A DNA stretch of 64,000 nucleotides from Vibrio penaeicida (GTDB lineage Bacteria > Pseudomonadota > Gammaproteobacteria > Enterobacterales > Vibrionaceae). This document shows, piece after piece, positions 1 to 8,255 of the stretch. Under the pieces are notes generated by a model. The model did not search any database. It worked only from the letters and a program-made list of their open reading frames with translations, and was not told where the DNA came from. The translations under genes and the position numbers were made by a program. The stretch covers positions 54,375-118,374 of the forward strand of contig NZ_BFAQ01000006.1 in assembly GCF_002933855.1 (NCBI RefSeq), read 5' to 3'. The stretch's first letter is position 1, and every line of letters begins with the position of its first letter.

Positions 1-78
1 ATCTAACGTTTCTTGCAAAGCCTTTGCGACGGTGCTTTTTCCACAGCTACTAGGACCATTCAGTAAGATGACATCCAT
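1..78 (-). CDS. P-loop kinase / phosphotransferase, N-terminal fragment
   Basis: The window edge cuts this gene; only the first 26 codons are present. The start ATG at 78-76 is preceded by purine-rich AGAGATTAGAGA. The fragment opens with a hydrophobic strand leading into a Walker A loop, GPSSCGKST (residues 8-16). This arrangement is typical of small nucleoside/antibiotic kinases such as the chloramphenicol phosphotransferase-like family and of adenylate-kinase-like proteins. It lies 18 bp downstream of the alpha/beta hydrolase gene on the same strand, so the two are probably co-transcribed. The substrate cannot be told from this fragment. Confidence 0.7.
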   Translation of the reverse strand, partial: MDVILLNGPSSCGKSTVAKALQETLD

Positions 79-96
79 TCTCTAATCTCTTCAAAT

Positions 97-864
97 TTAC
101 AATGTAAATGATAAGAAACGGTTCAGTGCAAATCCGACCATTTCAGGGAATTCTTGGTGTGTTGCGTGGGCAGAAAAAGGCACATTCATAAATTCTGCGT
201 CAGGCAATTGATTAACAGCTGCAAGTGCTTCGTTCACCGACAATAAGAAATCATTGTTACCTCGAATAACCAGTGATGGGCAATCAATGCGCTGAATTGA
301 CTCGCTTGGATACCCCGTCGGTGTTTTATCTAACCATACCGCTTTTACTTTTTCTATTAGTACGCCTAAATCTGGGCTTGGATTGATTTCTTCATATCTC
401 GCGACATCTTTGGGAAATTGCTCTCGCCACATATTCTCCAAAACCGAGCCCAATATCTCTTCCGATGAATCGTTTTGTGGCAACCGCCAATGCGAGCCTA
501 ACGTTATTATTTGCTCTACCGATTCCGGGCGACTTGCTGCAAGGCGATACGCTACTGTTCCGCCGTCGCTGAATCCAAACACAGAATAGGTCGATATGTT
601 CAACGACTCCAGTAAGGTCTCTATGTCTTGTTGGTAACGTTCATAACTTAAATTCGCTCCCCCTAATGTAGATTGGCCATGTCCACGGAAATCGACCAAT
701 ATCACTTTGTAATCACTCGGAATGAAATCCAATAGAGGCACGAGGTCGTACATGCACCCTAATCCACCGTGAAGCATCAGTAGTGGTTTGCCATTGGGAT
801 CGCCGCTAACTTCATAATAGATATTTGCGTTATCTATCTCGATAACCCCTTCTTTCTGGTACAT
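97..864 (-). CDS. alpha/beta hydrolase
   Basis: 255 aa, an ordinary length for a single-domain alpha/beta-fold hydrolase. An oxyanion-hole HGG lies at residues 32-34 and the nucleophile elbow GFSDGG places the catalytic Ser at 99. A candidate acid is Asp205 (RGNND) and a candidate base is His233 (SAH), a full triad in the usual order. There is no signal peptide, so it should be cytoplasmic. The start ATG has an AGAGG ribosome-binding site. Family members include esterases, haloperoxidase-like and epoxide hydrolases; the substrate is not predictable. The next gene on this strand is the truncated P-loop kinase. Confidence 0.85.
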   Translation of the reverse strand: MYQKEGVIEIDNANIYYEVSGDPNGKPLLMLHGGLGCMYDLVPLLDFIPSDYKVILVDFRGHGQSTLGGANLSYERYQQDIETLLESLNISTYSVFGFSDGGTVAYRLAASRPESVEQIITLGSHWRLPQNDSSEEILGSVLENMWREQFPKDVARYEEINPSPDLGVLIEKVKAVWLDKTPTGYPSESIQRIDCPSLVIRGNNDFLLSVNEALAAVNQLPDAEFMNVPFSAHATHQEFPEMVGFALNRFLSFTL

Positions 865-1039
865 AAAAGCCTCTAATTCTATTGATATATCGATATCCTA
901 TTCCACTTCTGTGTCAGATTTTGTCAGCAAGTAATCATGTTTAGAGGCACCACGAAGAAAATTTGATTTTCGGGTTTATCTGAAGGTATCGTCATAAAAT
1001 GCAATTAAACTCATAAAAAAGTAGCGCTAGGAATCATGT

Positions 1040-1702
1040 ATGACAACGTCAGAAAGAGTTATAGATAAAAATACGTGGGGACGGGCCCCGCATTATGATC
1101 ATTTCAGCCAAAGGGATTTTCCCTATGTTGGGTTTTGTGCAGAGGTAGAACTTACCAACTCATTTTACTATGCCAAAACGCACTCAATTTCGATCTTCAA
1201 TTTGGTTTCTTACGCGGTATTGGCAGCGGCTAATGACATTAGGGAGTTCAGATTGAGAGTGCGTGGTGAAGAAATCGTAGAATACGAGTCTTTGCGGTTT
1301 GGATTTATCGCAATGACAAAAGAACCGCCGCTTTTTAGCTTTGGGGAGGTCGAAAAAGGCGAATCTTTTAACGAGTTTAATGATTTGATCGAATCCGAGA
1401 AATCTCGAATATCACAAGATATTGTGTTGGAAACCAAACTGGAAAGTGATGATGTTATCTACACATCGTGCTTGCCTTGGTTGCGGTTTACCTCCTTTGT
1501 TCACCCAGTCAATTTAAATATTCCTTCGAGCATTCCTCTGATTTCATGGGGGAAAATTATCGATAAGGATGGTTACGTCGATATGCCTGTGTCGGTGCAA
1601 GCGAACCACGCACTTATGGACGGTTGGCATATTTCCATGTACTACGACAAACTGCAGCAATACCTAGCCGAGCCAGAAAAACTGCTAGAAGAAATGCTTT
1701 AA
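1040..1702 (+). CDS. CatA-like chloramphenicol acetyltransferase family protein
   Basis: 220 aa, matching the roughly 215-220 aa of type-A chloramphenicol acetyltransferases, which are trimeric enzymes moving acetyl from acetyl-CoA to a hydroxyl. The C-terminal active-site motif is HALMDG with the catalytic His at about 190 and the structural Asp at 194 (the classical form is HHAVCDG). A weak AGGA lies just upstream of the ATG. It is transcribed away from the hydrolase gene, sharing a 175-bp intergenic region. Whether it truly acetylates chloramphenicol or another small molecule cannot be decided from sequence; chromosomal CatA homologues in marine bacteria vary in activity. No mobile context is visible directly beside it. 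Confidence 0.85.
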   Translation: MTTSERVIDKNTWGRAPHYDHFSQRDFPYVGFCAEVELTNSFYYAKTHSISIFNLVSYAVLAAANDIREFRLRVRGEEIVEYESLRFGFIAMTKEPPLFSFGEVEKGESFNEFNDLIESEKSRISQDIVLETKLESDDVIYTSCLPWLRFTSFVHPVNLNIPSSIPLISWGKIIDKDGYVDMPVSVQANHALMDGWHISMYYDKLQQYLAEPEKLLEEML

Positions 1703-1723
1703 TCCTTTAGGTTACATCTAAAA

Positions 1724-1744
1724 ATGGGAGCCTAGCGCTCCCAT
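1724..1744 (-). terminator. intrinsic terminator
   Basis: An 8-bp perfect stem (ATGGGAGC/GCTCCCAT) with a 5-nt loop. Read on the minus strand it is followed by TTTTT, so it suits the HAD pseudogene ending at 1765. On the plus strand there is no U-tract, so it would end the CatA-like transcript only weakly. Confidence 0.6.
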
Positions 1745-1764
1745 ATGTATACCCAAAACAAAAC

Positions 1765-2462
1765 TTACTCGTTCACGATTTCCCACTGGTACCATTTTTC
1801 GTCTGCAAGCGCGAGCATTGGCACCAAATCTTTAAGTACACATCGAGCGATGCCGAAACCATGACTATTTTGTCTCCTTGCGCTTGGTGCCAACGGAGTT
1901 TTTCTGCTGCTTCCGGTCGGATAATCGTGGTTAGGTATTCGTTCGCATACTGGTTGGCGATTAGCGTGACATCCTTTTCTTTTCGATGCCAAAAAGCCAC
2001 CTTAGACAAAATAGGGCGCGTTTTAGAGGCTTGCAGCCATCCAAGCTTATAAAGAAAAATGATCGGCCATACCAGCAGTAAGCCGATCCCCATTCTGACC
2101 TTGGGCGTAGAATAAAAAATAAACTTAGTATACTCAAGCTACCTCAAGGTGCAGGATTCAGAGCTCTATCTTCTGTTTCAATTCAAGCCTCTCTATTTCA
2201 AAATCAGGAACGCAGTGGAATGACGAGTCCTTTCCAAGTTCTTTAACGATGAAATGGGACAGAAGATAAGCTCCCAAGGGCGAGTTTGCTTGGTTTTCAT
2301 GCTGTGTTACCGATTCTTGATTTAGAACCACTAGATCTTCAAATCGCTGCCTTACCTGAAAATCAAGCAATTCTCGCTGAACCTAGCATCTTGAGGTAGC
2401 TTGAGTATATAGGTGTCTTCGCTGGTGATGGTGCCATCAAAATCAAACAGTGCTAGATTCAT
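1765..2462 (-). pseudogene. HAD-superfamily hydrolase, disrupted by MITE and internal deletion
   Basis: The start codon at 2462-2460 begins MNLALFDFDGTITSEDTY, carrying the HAD motif I Asp residues (DFDGT). Reading then enters a 277-bp repeat and stops. On the far side of the repeat the family sequence resumes (TKFIFYSTPKVRMGIG) and continues to VMVSASLDVYL, which contains the motif II Ser. Immediately after that the frame changes and only the last stretch, MLALADEKWYQWEIVNE, survives. From memory of IB-type HAD proteins of about 200 aa, some 60 residues including the motif III Lys are missing between these points. The gene therefore carries at least two independent lesions and is dead. Its start overlaps the stop of the lipoprotein gene (ATGA), so the two once formed an operon. 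Confidence 0.88.
2131..2407. mobile_element. 277-bp MITE with TA target duplication
   Basis: The ends are inverted repeats of about 30 bp. The left end reads TACTCAAGCTACCTCAAG and the right end, reversed, reads the same, with a few differences further in. The element is flanked by TA on both sides (2129-2130 and 2408-2409). Removing it with one TA rejoins the HAD reading frame exactly, which fixes the boundaries. A TA duplication is the hallmark of IS630/Tc1-mariner-type transposition, so an IS630-type element probably mobilised it. A 70-codon open frame inside (2158-2370, minus) has no recognisable domain and is not counted as a gene. Confidence 0.88.
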
Positions 2463-3142
2463 TCGCCGTTGTCCGGTTTAAGTCGCATTTCACAAGGCAG
2501 TGGCTCCACAGTGGAGAGATAGGTCATCAAGGTTGCAGCGATCATTTTTGTCTCTTTCGTGGCTGTCTCTTCTAGCCAAATGTAGTCTGCGTTGTTCAAA
2601 CCGCCAGTCCAATGCCCTAAGGTGTATTCCGAGAATATTTTACTGTTCAATGATATCGCGCCTGATGAAATGCTAAATGTATTTCCAGAATCATCTGTCA
2701 GCTTCATGGCATTCAACATCCATTGTTTATTATTGAATGTTAATACGCCGATATTGGGATCGTGAGTGACCTTGATGCTTTGATATTCAGGTTTTTCATC
2801 GTAGGGCGGACGATACCCCTTCACAATACAGTATTGCTTGTACTCCAATGATGCCGATGTATTGTTTGGACCAAATTGCTTAATGCTGACCGTGCGAGAA
2901 TCATCTTCTTCCAAATACGGGCCGCTAAAATACACGTCTCTCTGGCCCGTAATTTTGCCTTTACTGACGTCACTGGAGTATTCACCAAAATGAATGTTCT
3001 TTCCTGGCATCCACCCTTCTCGCCCCTTCACTTCAAAGCGTTGGCTGTTTTTCAGAAAGGTGGGCTCAGCCTCTGTTGGCGTCATAAATACACAGCCTGA
3101 AAGCAAACCTGCCGCTGCCAAAACAATGAAAAACTTTTGCAC
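2459..3142 (-). CDS. putative lipoprotein of unknown function
   Basis: 227 aa. The N-terminus is a type II signal peptide with lipobox LLSGC (Cys at residue 17), so the mature protein should be lipid-anchored and probably in the outer membrane, as residue +2 is Val rather than Asp. The rest is hydrophilic and beta-rich with no family I recognise. It is translationally coupled through an ATGA overlap to the ruined HAD gene. The upstream 160 bp holds two short pieces resembling MITE ends (3163-3178 and about 3230-3245) but no clear promoter. Confidence 0.7.
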   Translation of the reverse strand: MQKFFIVLAAAGLLSGCVFMTPTEAEPTFLKNSQRFEVKGREGWMPGKNIHFGEYSSDVSKGKITGQRDVYFSGPYLEEDDSRTVSIKQFGPNNTSASLEYKQYCIVKGYRPPYDEKPEYQSIKVTHDPNIGVLTFNNKQWMLNAMKLTDDSGNTFSISSGAISLNSKIFSEYTLGHWTGGLNNADYIWLEETATKETKMIAATLMTYLSTVEPLPCEMRLKPDNGE

Positions 3143-3302
3143 TATGTCACCTCGCCTAAATTTATACCCAAGTCACTTCTACCGATAGTGAATTCAAATG
3201 AAACATATCACATATTTAAATCCAAACGTCCTCAAGATGTAGAGTTCATTTGACTAAGTGCGACGAGCGTCGTGAACGCCATATTTTCAGGTGAAATCAG
3301 GT

Positions 3303-3896
3303 TTAAGCACAGTGCTCAATGCAGATCAAATTAATGTCCACTTTGCTTAATGGAGCCTGGGTAAGTCCACAGAGATGAGAGCCATCAGAAAGGGGGTGGT
3401 TATGGGTACAGCTAGCGCAAACGCCAAATGTGCGAAAGTGGTTCTGCTTTTGAATCGACGACAGGAGCAATTGCAGTTGCTCCTGTAAGAGGTCTGGGCG
3501 CAAATCTGAAACCGAATCGCCATCGGTCGCCAATGCACGCGTTAGGGCTTGGGAAGGAAAACAACCATCAACCAGATCTCGCCCTTTTTGGGATACCACT
3601 AAATGCGTAACTCTTTTGTCATCTGCGTCGGCCAGTTTCTCTATATAACCTTTGTTTTCCAATACTTTAAGGCTTTGAGATACGGTTCCTTTCGTCAAGC
3701 CTAAATACTCCGTCACCGCTTTGGGTGTATCGGAAAATCGATTACAAATAGTCAAATAGTGGAGCGCATCTAGCTGGACGGGCTGCAACCCATGCTCGGT
3801 TAAACCAGCACGGGTTTCATTTCTAACGAGGTTGCCGATTCGATCAAGCAACTGATGAACAAGATAAGTATTCATACCTAAATAGTATCGACTCAA
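3303..3896 (-). CDS. MarR-family regulator with Cys/His-rich C-terminal tail
   Basis: 197 aa from a TTG start; an in-frame ATG at 3875-3873 (residue 8) is the alternative, and neither start has an ideal ribosome-binding site. The winged-helix region is clear (KAVTEYLGLTKGTVSQSLKV, then DKRVTHLVVSQKG). Unusually the C-terminus carries Cys160, Cys163, His165, His167, His174, Cys176, Cys192 and Cys196, a spacing that could bind a metal or sense redox state. It is divergent from a secreted protein plus redoxin operon whose promoter overlaps a 21-bp palindrome; a matching half-site (GTATCGACTC, 3885-3894) lies in this gene's own 5' end. The inference is a redox- or metal-responsive repressor of its neighbours. 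Confidence 0.85.
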   Translation of the reverse strand: MSRYYLGMNTYLVHQLLDRIGNLVRNETRAGLTEHGLQPVQLDALHYLTICNRFSDTPKAVTEYLGLTKGTVSQSLKVLENKGYIEKLADADDKRVTHLVVSQKGRDLVDGCFPSQALTRALATDGDSVSDLRPDLLQEQLQLLLSSIQKQNHFRTFGVCASCTHNHPLSDGSHLCGLTQAPLSKVDINLICIEHCA

Positions 3897-3903
3897 AACC
3901 TTA

Positions 3904-3956
3904 TTGACAAGTTTATTTATTTACTGTTAGATCTATTGGTATCGAGTCGATACCAA
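3904..3956 (+). promoter_or_regulatory. sigma-70 promoter with overlapping MarR operator
   Basis: The -35 box TTGACA (3904-3909) and -10 box TTAGAT (3927-3932) are separated by 17 bp. Immediately downstream, over the expected transcription start, is a perfect inverted repeat at 3936-3956: arms TTGGTATCGA and TCGATACCAA around one central base. A repressor bound there would block initiation of the operon starting at 4022. The divergent MarR-family protein is the obvious candidate. Confidence 0.75.
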
Positions 3957-4021
3957 TATAAAACCTAATAATCTATAACCCAAAAAACCTACGCCAAAGG
4001 TAGCTACACAAAGGAAACGTT

Positions 4022-4789
4022 ATGAGCAAATTAAACTTAGCTAAAAAGACATCATCGCTATTGGTTGCATCCGCATTACTGGTCACCTCCGCCCATACGA
4101 TTGCCCATTCAAAACATACGGGTGGGATCCAATCGGGTACCAGTGATTCCGTACTCTCTGCATTTGACATTATTCACACCAAAATCACGACCGAGGGCAA
4201 CACGGCAACATTTCATATTGCCGTATCCGACAAAGCGGGGAGCGTTAAACCAACCCCAACAGGAAAGCTAGCAGGGAGCGACGTTTTTTCTTACGTTTGG
4301 CCGACCACCATGAACAGTGGGCAAATCGGGTTTGAAGATGATGCAGGAATTTTGGCTTTCGCGGTTACATCCCACCCCGATTTTGACGATACCCCGCTTT
4401 ACGATGAAAACGGCGATGGCGACAAAGCAAACGACGGGGACGTTTGGCACAGTCACTGGGTGGTGTTGCAGCCTAATGAACAATGTGGACCTGGGGCTCT
4501 CGGAGTCGTTGATATTCCAGAGGGAAGTAAGCCCAAGGTACCAGACACATGGCCAGGCTTGCCGTTACTGATTGATAGCCCCGATTACACCCCTAACTTT
4601 GACGGTAATACGCTGAACGTGCAGGTTCAATTCGATGATATCGATGCCGTCAAATTGGCCAAATTTGATGGGGTTACTTCCGGCTTGCGAGTCAATGCAA
4701 GCGCGCATTCACCGCTTCTTTGCATTGTTGATGTGTTTGATGTCGCCTCTGGTGATTTAAGCCTGCCGGGCATCGTTATACCCAAGTAA
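4022..4789 (+). CDS. secreted/periplasmic protein of unknown function
   Basis: 255 aa with a good Sec signal peptide (basic start, hydrophobic core LLVASALLVTSA, cleavage near residues 25-29). The mature part contains an acidic loop DENGDGDKANDGD, which could bind calcium, followed by a WHSHWVV motif with two His flanked by Trp, and two widely spaced Cys (CGPG and LLCIV). I do not recognise a named domain. AAGGAAACG precedes the ATG. It is first in an operon with a redoxin 18 bp downstream, under the palindromic operator facing the MarR gene, so a role in an envelope redox or metal response is likely but unproven. Confidence 0.8.
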   Translation: MSKLNLAKKTSSLLVASALLVTSAHTIAHSKHTGGIQSGTSDSVLSAFDIIHTKITTEGNTATFHIAVSDKAGSVKPTPTGKLAGSDVFSYVWPTTMNSGQIGFEDDAGILAFAVTSHPDFDDTPLYDENGDGDKANDGDVWHSHWVVLQPNEQCGPGALGVVDIPEGSKPKVPDTWPGLPLLIDSPDYTPNFDGNTLNVQVQFDDIDAVKLAKFDGVTSGLRVNASAHSPLLCIVDVFDVASGDLSLPGIVIPK

Positions 4790-4807
4790 CCTAAATAAGG
4801 AAAAACA

Positions 4808-5353
4808 ATGAAATCATTACCACTAGCACCTGAACTGAAAACCGCAGGCTGGCTTAATTCGGATATCCCGATTGAGTTAAGAGATTTACGAGGCAAAGTG
4901 GTTGTCCTGCATACATTCCAGATGCTTTGCCCTGGATGTGTCAGCCACGGCTTGCCTCAGGCTTCTAAAATCCATCAGTTTTTTAAAGATGATGATGTAC
5001 AAGTGATTGGGTTACATACCGTATTTGAGCATCATCAAGGTATGCAGCTAGAGTCGCTAAAAGCTTTTGTCCACGAATATCGGTTAACGTTTCCGATCGG
5101 AATTGATGCGCCTTCTGGCGGTGATATCCCGATCACAATGGCAGAGTACGGATTACCCGGCACGCCGACATTGGTGTTGATCGATAAATCGGGTCAGATC
5201 CGATTTACGCATCATGGGATCATTGAAGATATGATGGTTGGGAAAATGATTACCTCATTACTGCATGAACAGTATTCAGAAGTTGGTCAATCATTGTCTG
5301 GAGATAAAAACAAAGACTTGAACTGCGACGAAGAAAAATGCTCTGCAAACTAG
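4808..5353 (+). CDS. redoxin / TlpA-like thioredoxin-fold protein
   Basis: 181 aa. The redox site is CPGC (Cys41 and Cys44) at the end of the first strand (VVVLHTFQMLCPGC), followed by the usual cis-Pro region (YGLPGTPTLVLID). No signal peptide is seen, so it should act in the cytoplasm. It resembles AhpC/TSA- or TlpA-like oxidoreductases. The C-terminal tail has two extra Cys (NCDEEKCSAN). It sits 18 bp behind the secreted protein and is presumably controlled by the Cys-rich MarR regulator, consistent with a thiol stress response. Confidence 0.85.
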   Translation: MKSLPLAPELKTAGWLNSDIPIELRDLRGKVVVLHTFQMLCPGCVSHGLPQASKIHQFFKDDDVQVIGLHTVFEHHQGMQLESLKAFVHEYRLTFPIGIDAPSGGDIPITMAEYGLPGTPTLVLIDKSGQIRFTHHGIIEDMMVGKMITSLLHEQYSEVGQSLSGDKNKDLNCDEEKCSAN

Positions 5354-5399
5354 ACGATATGATGCCGTAGTCCACATGAGTCATCCGATCCAAACCTTT

Positions 5400-5437
5400 A
5401 GGCGTGGTGCTTCCACTTTCCTTCCACGCCTCTTTTT
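5400..5437 (+). terminator. intrinsic terminator of the redoxin operon
   Basis: An 8-bp stem (AGGCGTGG at 5400-5407 with CCACGCCT at 5424-5431), a 16-nt loop and a following CTTTTT run end the plus-strand transcript. Confidence 0.75.
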
Positions 5438-5453
5438 ATGTTGTGTCCTCAGT

Positions 5454-6017
5454 TCAATCATTTGAAAATGCGTTAGGTATACTCCCCTTGAGGTGTAACC
5501 TCATATCTGCGCAATCCTGATACACTTTCCCCATAGCAGGGAACACGATGTGTTCACTCAAAACACCTGATTTAACGAAGCCACATTTTTCTAAGACTCG
5601 GATACTCGCAACGTGATTTACATATGGGTGAGTTCGAATCTCGCTAATACCGCTTCCTTTTAGTATTTCGATTCCAACCAAGCATAATTGAGTCGCCAGA
5701 CCTCTATTTTGATGATCAGGCGAAATACCAAAATGAATTTCAGCATGTGTACCGTTAAAGATAAAGACAAGCATACCTATCACTTCGGACGTTTGATTAC
5801 ATTCCGCAACAGATACTTTAATTTTTGAAGAGGTTTTCAGGTTGGATTGGGACCATTTTTTGATAGCCACTGACGCCTCATCTTCATTAGCAAACGCTTT
5901 TCGAGCAAGGTATTGGGTTGTTTCTTCCCTTCCCAAGTAATTTTTAAAAAGAGAAGTCGTATCTGACTCTCGAACAGACCTAACATTGATATCTGAGGCA
6001 GCTCTATGAACTTTCAA
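5454..6017 (-). CDS. GNAT-family N-acetyltransferase (RimJ/RimL type)
   Basis: 187 aa. It has the RimJ-like acetyl-CoA-binding pattern: a beta strand (EVIGMLVFIFNGTHAEIHFG) then DHQNRGLATQLCLVGIEIL, followed by a family-typical segment NHVASIRVLEKCGFVKSG. The substrate is unknown. The only in-frame start near the beginning is a TTG. A good AGGAGA followed by ATG lies slightly upstream in another frame and runs only seven codons, so the 5' end may carry a small frameshift or use the weak TTG. It is convergent with the redoxin operon. Confidence 0.75.
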   Translation of the reverse strand: MKVHRAASDINVRSVRESDTTSLFKNYLGREETTQYLARKAFANEDEASVAIKKWSQSNLKTSSKIKVSVAECNQTSEVIGMLVFIFNGTHAEIHFGISPDHQNRGLATQLCLVGIEILKGSGISEIRTHPYVNHVASIRVLEKCGFVKSGVLSEHIVFPAMGKVYQDCADMRLHLKGSIPNAFSND

Positions 6018-6058
6018 ATCCGGACATTCTCCTCTAGAAGATTAGCCTTACTCTACCT

Positions 6059-6343
6059 TCAATTGTTTTCGTCTTCTTCTCGTTTTTTCAGCTCGTTTTG
6101 GTACCAAGTTTCATTGATAAACCAACTCAGAGCACCGAAAACAAAGCCGCCACCTAAGCCAATGCCAGCCGCTTGCGACAAACTCACTAAGGCCGAAACA
6201 TCGTGCTTCGATAATGCTGGTATCGAGTACGCTGCCAGTAAGGCAATGAAACCTGAGAAAATGGTCCAATTGAAAATGTATCGGATTTTTCCGGCTTCTC
6301 GTTTTTGTTTCCAACGCTTAAATTTGTGCTCCAACGCATTCAT
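6059..6343 (-). CDS. small membrane protein, two transmembrane segments
   Basis: 94 aa. A basic N-terminus (KFKRWKQKREAGK) is followed by two hydrophobic helices (IFSGFIALLAAYSI and AAGIGLGGGFVFGALSWFI) and a charged tail. I recognise no family. It begins 14 bp after the stop of the larger membrane protein upstream on this strand, so the two likely form an operon and perhaps act together. Confidence 0.6.
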   Translation of the reverse strand: MNALEHKFKRWKQKREAGKIRYIFNWTIFSGFIALLAAYSIPALSKHDVSALVSLSQAAGIGLGGGFVFGALSWFINETWYQNELKKREEDENN

Positions 6344-6357
6344 CGCAATCTCTCGTT

Positions 6358-7368
6358 TTATTGATTATTATGAAAACATGATACCGCAAAATTAACTTCT
6401 TTGATAAAGCTGCTAGGTTCATTCATCCCTAAATAAACACGCTCGCCCGACTTCAGTTTAAATTCTACGTTAGGAACACCCATTACGTTATAAACCTTCA
6501 CTTCTTTAGAGCGCTTTACAGCTTGGTTCCATACATTAACCTCACAGATGTCAGCGTATTGAATCGCTCTCGGATGCCATACTCCGTAGCGAATAAAAAT
6601 CTGATTTTTGCCTAAAGAAATAGGGCGTATAGATAGTGCTTTGTATTCCGCAATGAAAAAGTGCATACCAAGCAATGTCAGTAAGGTCAAAGTATTAGCG
6701 GCAAAAGGAGATATCCAGAAGTGCACAAGAACGTGGGTAATCGGGACTTCAAATAAAATGATGAAAATAAACCCAAGAAGGTTACTTTTTGTACCATCTT
6801 TCAGGTGCCCATGAAAATGTGAATTACCTTGGAAATCCTCCGTTTTCATTTTGCTAGAGAATAATGCGTATGACCACACGCGAATTTCGAAACATACCCA
6901 TTTACTGAATATGCCGTGCCCAAATACCCCCTCGACGGAGGTTGATATTGCTTCATCGGGGTCGGAATTCTTCATAAGTAACGATTTGATGGTAAGAATA
7001 ACCATCAACATTGCGAAAACCTCTACCGCAAGCAGTAACGGAGCAATCAAGTAACGAGCAAATTCAAGGTGCGACCATAAAACTTTTGAGTCTTCGGGAA
7101 TAATAAAGCTACCCAAAACAACGATTACGCCAACATACACAGCTGCTTTGATTCCCGCTTCTTTTTTATCTTTGATGCACATAAAACAGAGAATCGGCAA
7201 CACGATAATGCCATCGAGCAACAAAAACCACTCCGGTTTGTTGCCAGCAATATTGAACAACTTATCTATCGATGAGTGGATCGCCGTAGATTGGTAAAAC
7301 ATCGCCCAAAATAGCGAAATAGTAAGAAAGTAGACAAAAGGAATATGATGGCGCTGAAAGGTAGACAT
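6358..7368 (-). CDS. multi-pass membrane protein of unknown function
   Basis: 336 aa. About seven hydrophobic segments are visible, four in the N-terminal third, one to two in the middle and a pair near residues 210-250. A final soluble beta-rich domain of about 90 residues follows (from LSIRPISLGKNQIFIRYG to the end) that resembles a PH-like fold only in its alternating pattern. No named family is recognised. It is co-directional with the small membrane protein 14 bp downstream. Confidence 0.65.
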   Translation of the reverse strand: MSTFQRHHIPFVYFLTISLFWAMFYQSTAIHSSIDKLFNIAGNKPEWFLLLDGIIVLPILCFMCIKDKKEAGIKAAVYVGVIVVLGSFIIPEDSKVLWSHLEFARYLIAPLLLAVEVFAMLMVILTIKSLLMKNSDPDEAISTSVEGVFGHGIFSKWVCFEIRVWSYALFSSKMKTEDFQGNSHFHGHLKDGTKSNLLGFIFIILFEVPITHVLVHFWISPFAANTLTLLTLLGMHFFIAEYKALSIRPISLGKNQIFIRYGVWHPRAIQYADICEVNVWNQAVKRSKEVKVYNVMGVPNVEFKLKSGERVYLGMNEPSSFIKEVNFAVSCFHNNQ

Positions 7369-7503
7369 ATCGATTTACTCCCAAAGCAGCAAGGAAAGGG
7401 CAAGCAACTTGCTCGTATTCAACCATCGTGAGCGATAATAGGATATTAAAGATCGATACTCGGTCACCTAAAGCTTTTGGGGTTAGCAGACATCACTTAG
7501 TTT

Positions 7504-8196
7504 TCAGGCTAGGCAACGCTTGATATACGTTGCCAGATCTTTGGGATTTTCTAAAGGCAGCATATGCCCACTTCCTGAGATTCTGGTGACTGAAATACTC
7601 GACTCCAGAAACGTCGCTTCGTTATACCAGCTTAAGTCGACCAGTTTGTCTTTCTCGCTGCAAAAAATGAACGTATTGCAGGGCGCACAAGCAAGTTCTT
7701 GATACAAATCTTTCCGATGAGTCGTATGGTGGTATTGACTTAAAAAGGTGTCGATACCTGACTCGCGATCCATTTCCTGTATTTGCTCGATAAGCGAATC
7801 AGTCCGCTTACTTTCATCCAATAGAGCGGCGACTTTCGTGCGGCTAATACCTGAATACCCTTTTGCTTTAACGTACTGAAGTACATGGTTTCTTTGTTTT
7901 ACCTCAGCGGATGGCAATTCGGTTAAACCGTTCGATATTACAATAAGGTTGGAAACGCGGTCTGGGTATTGATAGGTGAAATGCCCGGCACTGTAGCCAC
8001 CCAATGAAAAACCGATGAGGTTAAGTTCGTCGCCTTTTAAGGTTTCACGATAATACTCGGCAATTTCATCGAAGCTTTTGCCATTGGGAATTGGCAAATG
8101 AACTAGGTCAAAGTCATCGACTAGGTAGCTCGATAACTCAGACCATAGTTTTTCATTGCACATCGTGCCGGGGATTAGATAGAGAGTTTTACGCAT
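7504..8196 (-). CDS. alpha/beta hydrolase
   Basis: 230 aa. The nucleophile elbow GFSLGG puts Ser at 64, the acid is Asp183 or Asp187 (CSEKDKLVD) and the base is His211 (GSGHMLPLE). The GSGHM segment with downstream E-P is typical of small carboxylesterase or MenH/BioH-like hydrolases. It has no signal peptide, so it is cytoplasmic. It stands alone, with a GNAT gene upstream in the same direction. Substrate unknown. Confidence 0.82.
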   Translation of the reverse strand: MRKTLYLIPGTMCNEKLWSELSSYLVDDFDLVHLPIPNGKSFDEIAEYYRETLKGDELNLIGFSLGGYSAGHFTYQYPDRVSNLIVISNGLTELPSAEVKQRNHVLQYVKAKGYSGISRTKVAALLDESKRTDSLIEQIQEMDRESGIDTFLSQYHHTTHRKDLYQELACAPCNTFIFCSEKDKLVDLSWYNEATFLESSISVTRISGSGHMLPLENPKDLATYIKRCLA

Positions 8197-8255
8197 GAAC
8201 TTAACGTATCAGGTCGCTGAGATAATGTCTCTTAACTTTTTAATATCTCTGAATT

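Noticed and set aside
2158..2370. 70-codon open frame inside the MITE
   Set aside because: No domain, start signal or transposase motif; it is carried passively inside a non-autonomous element.
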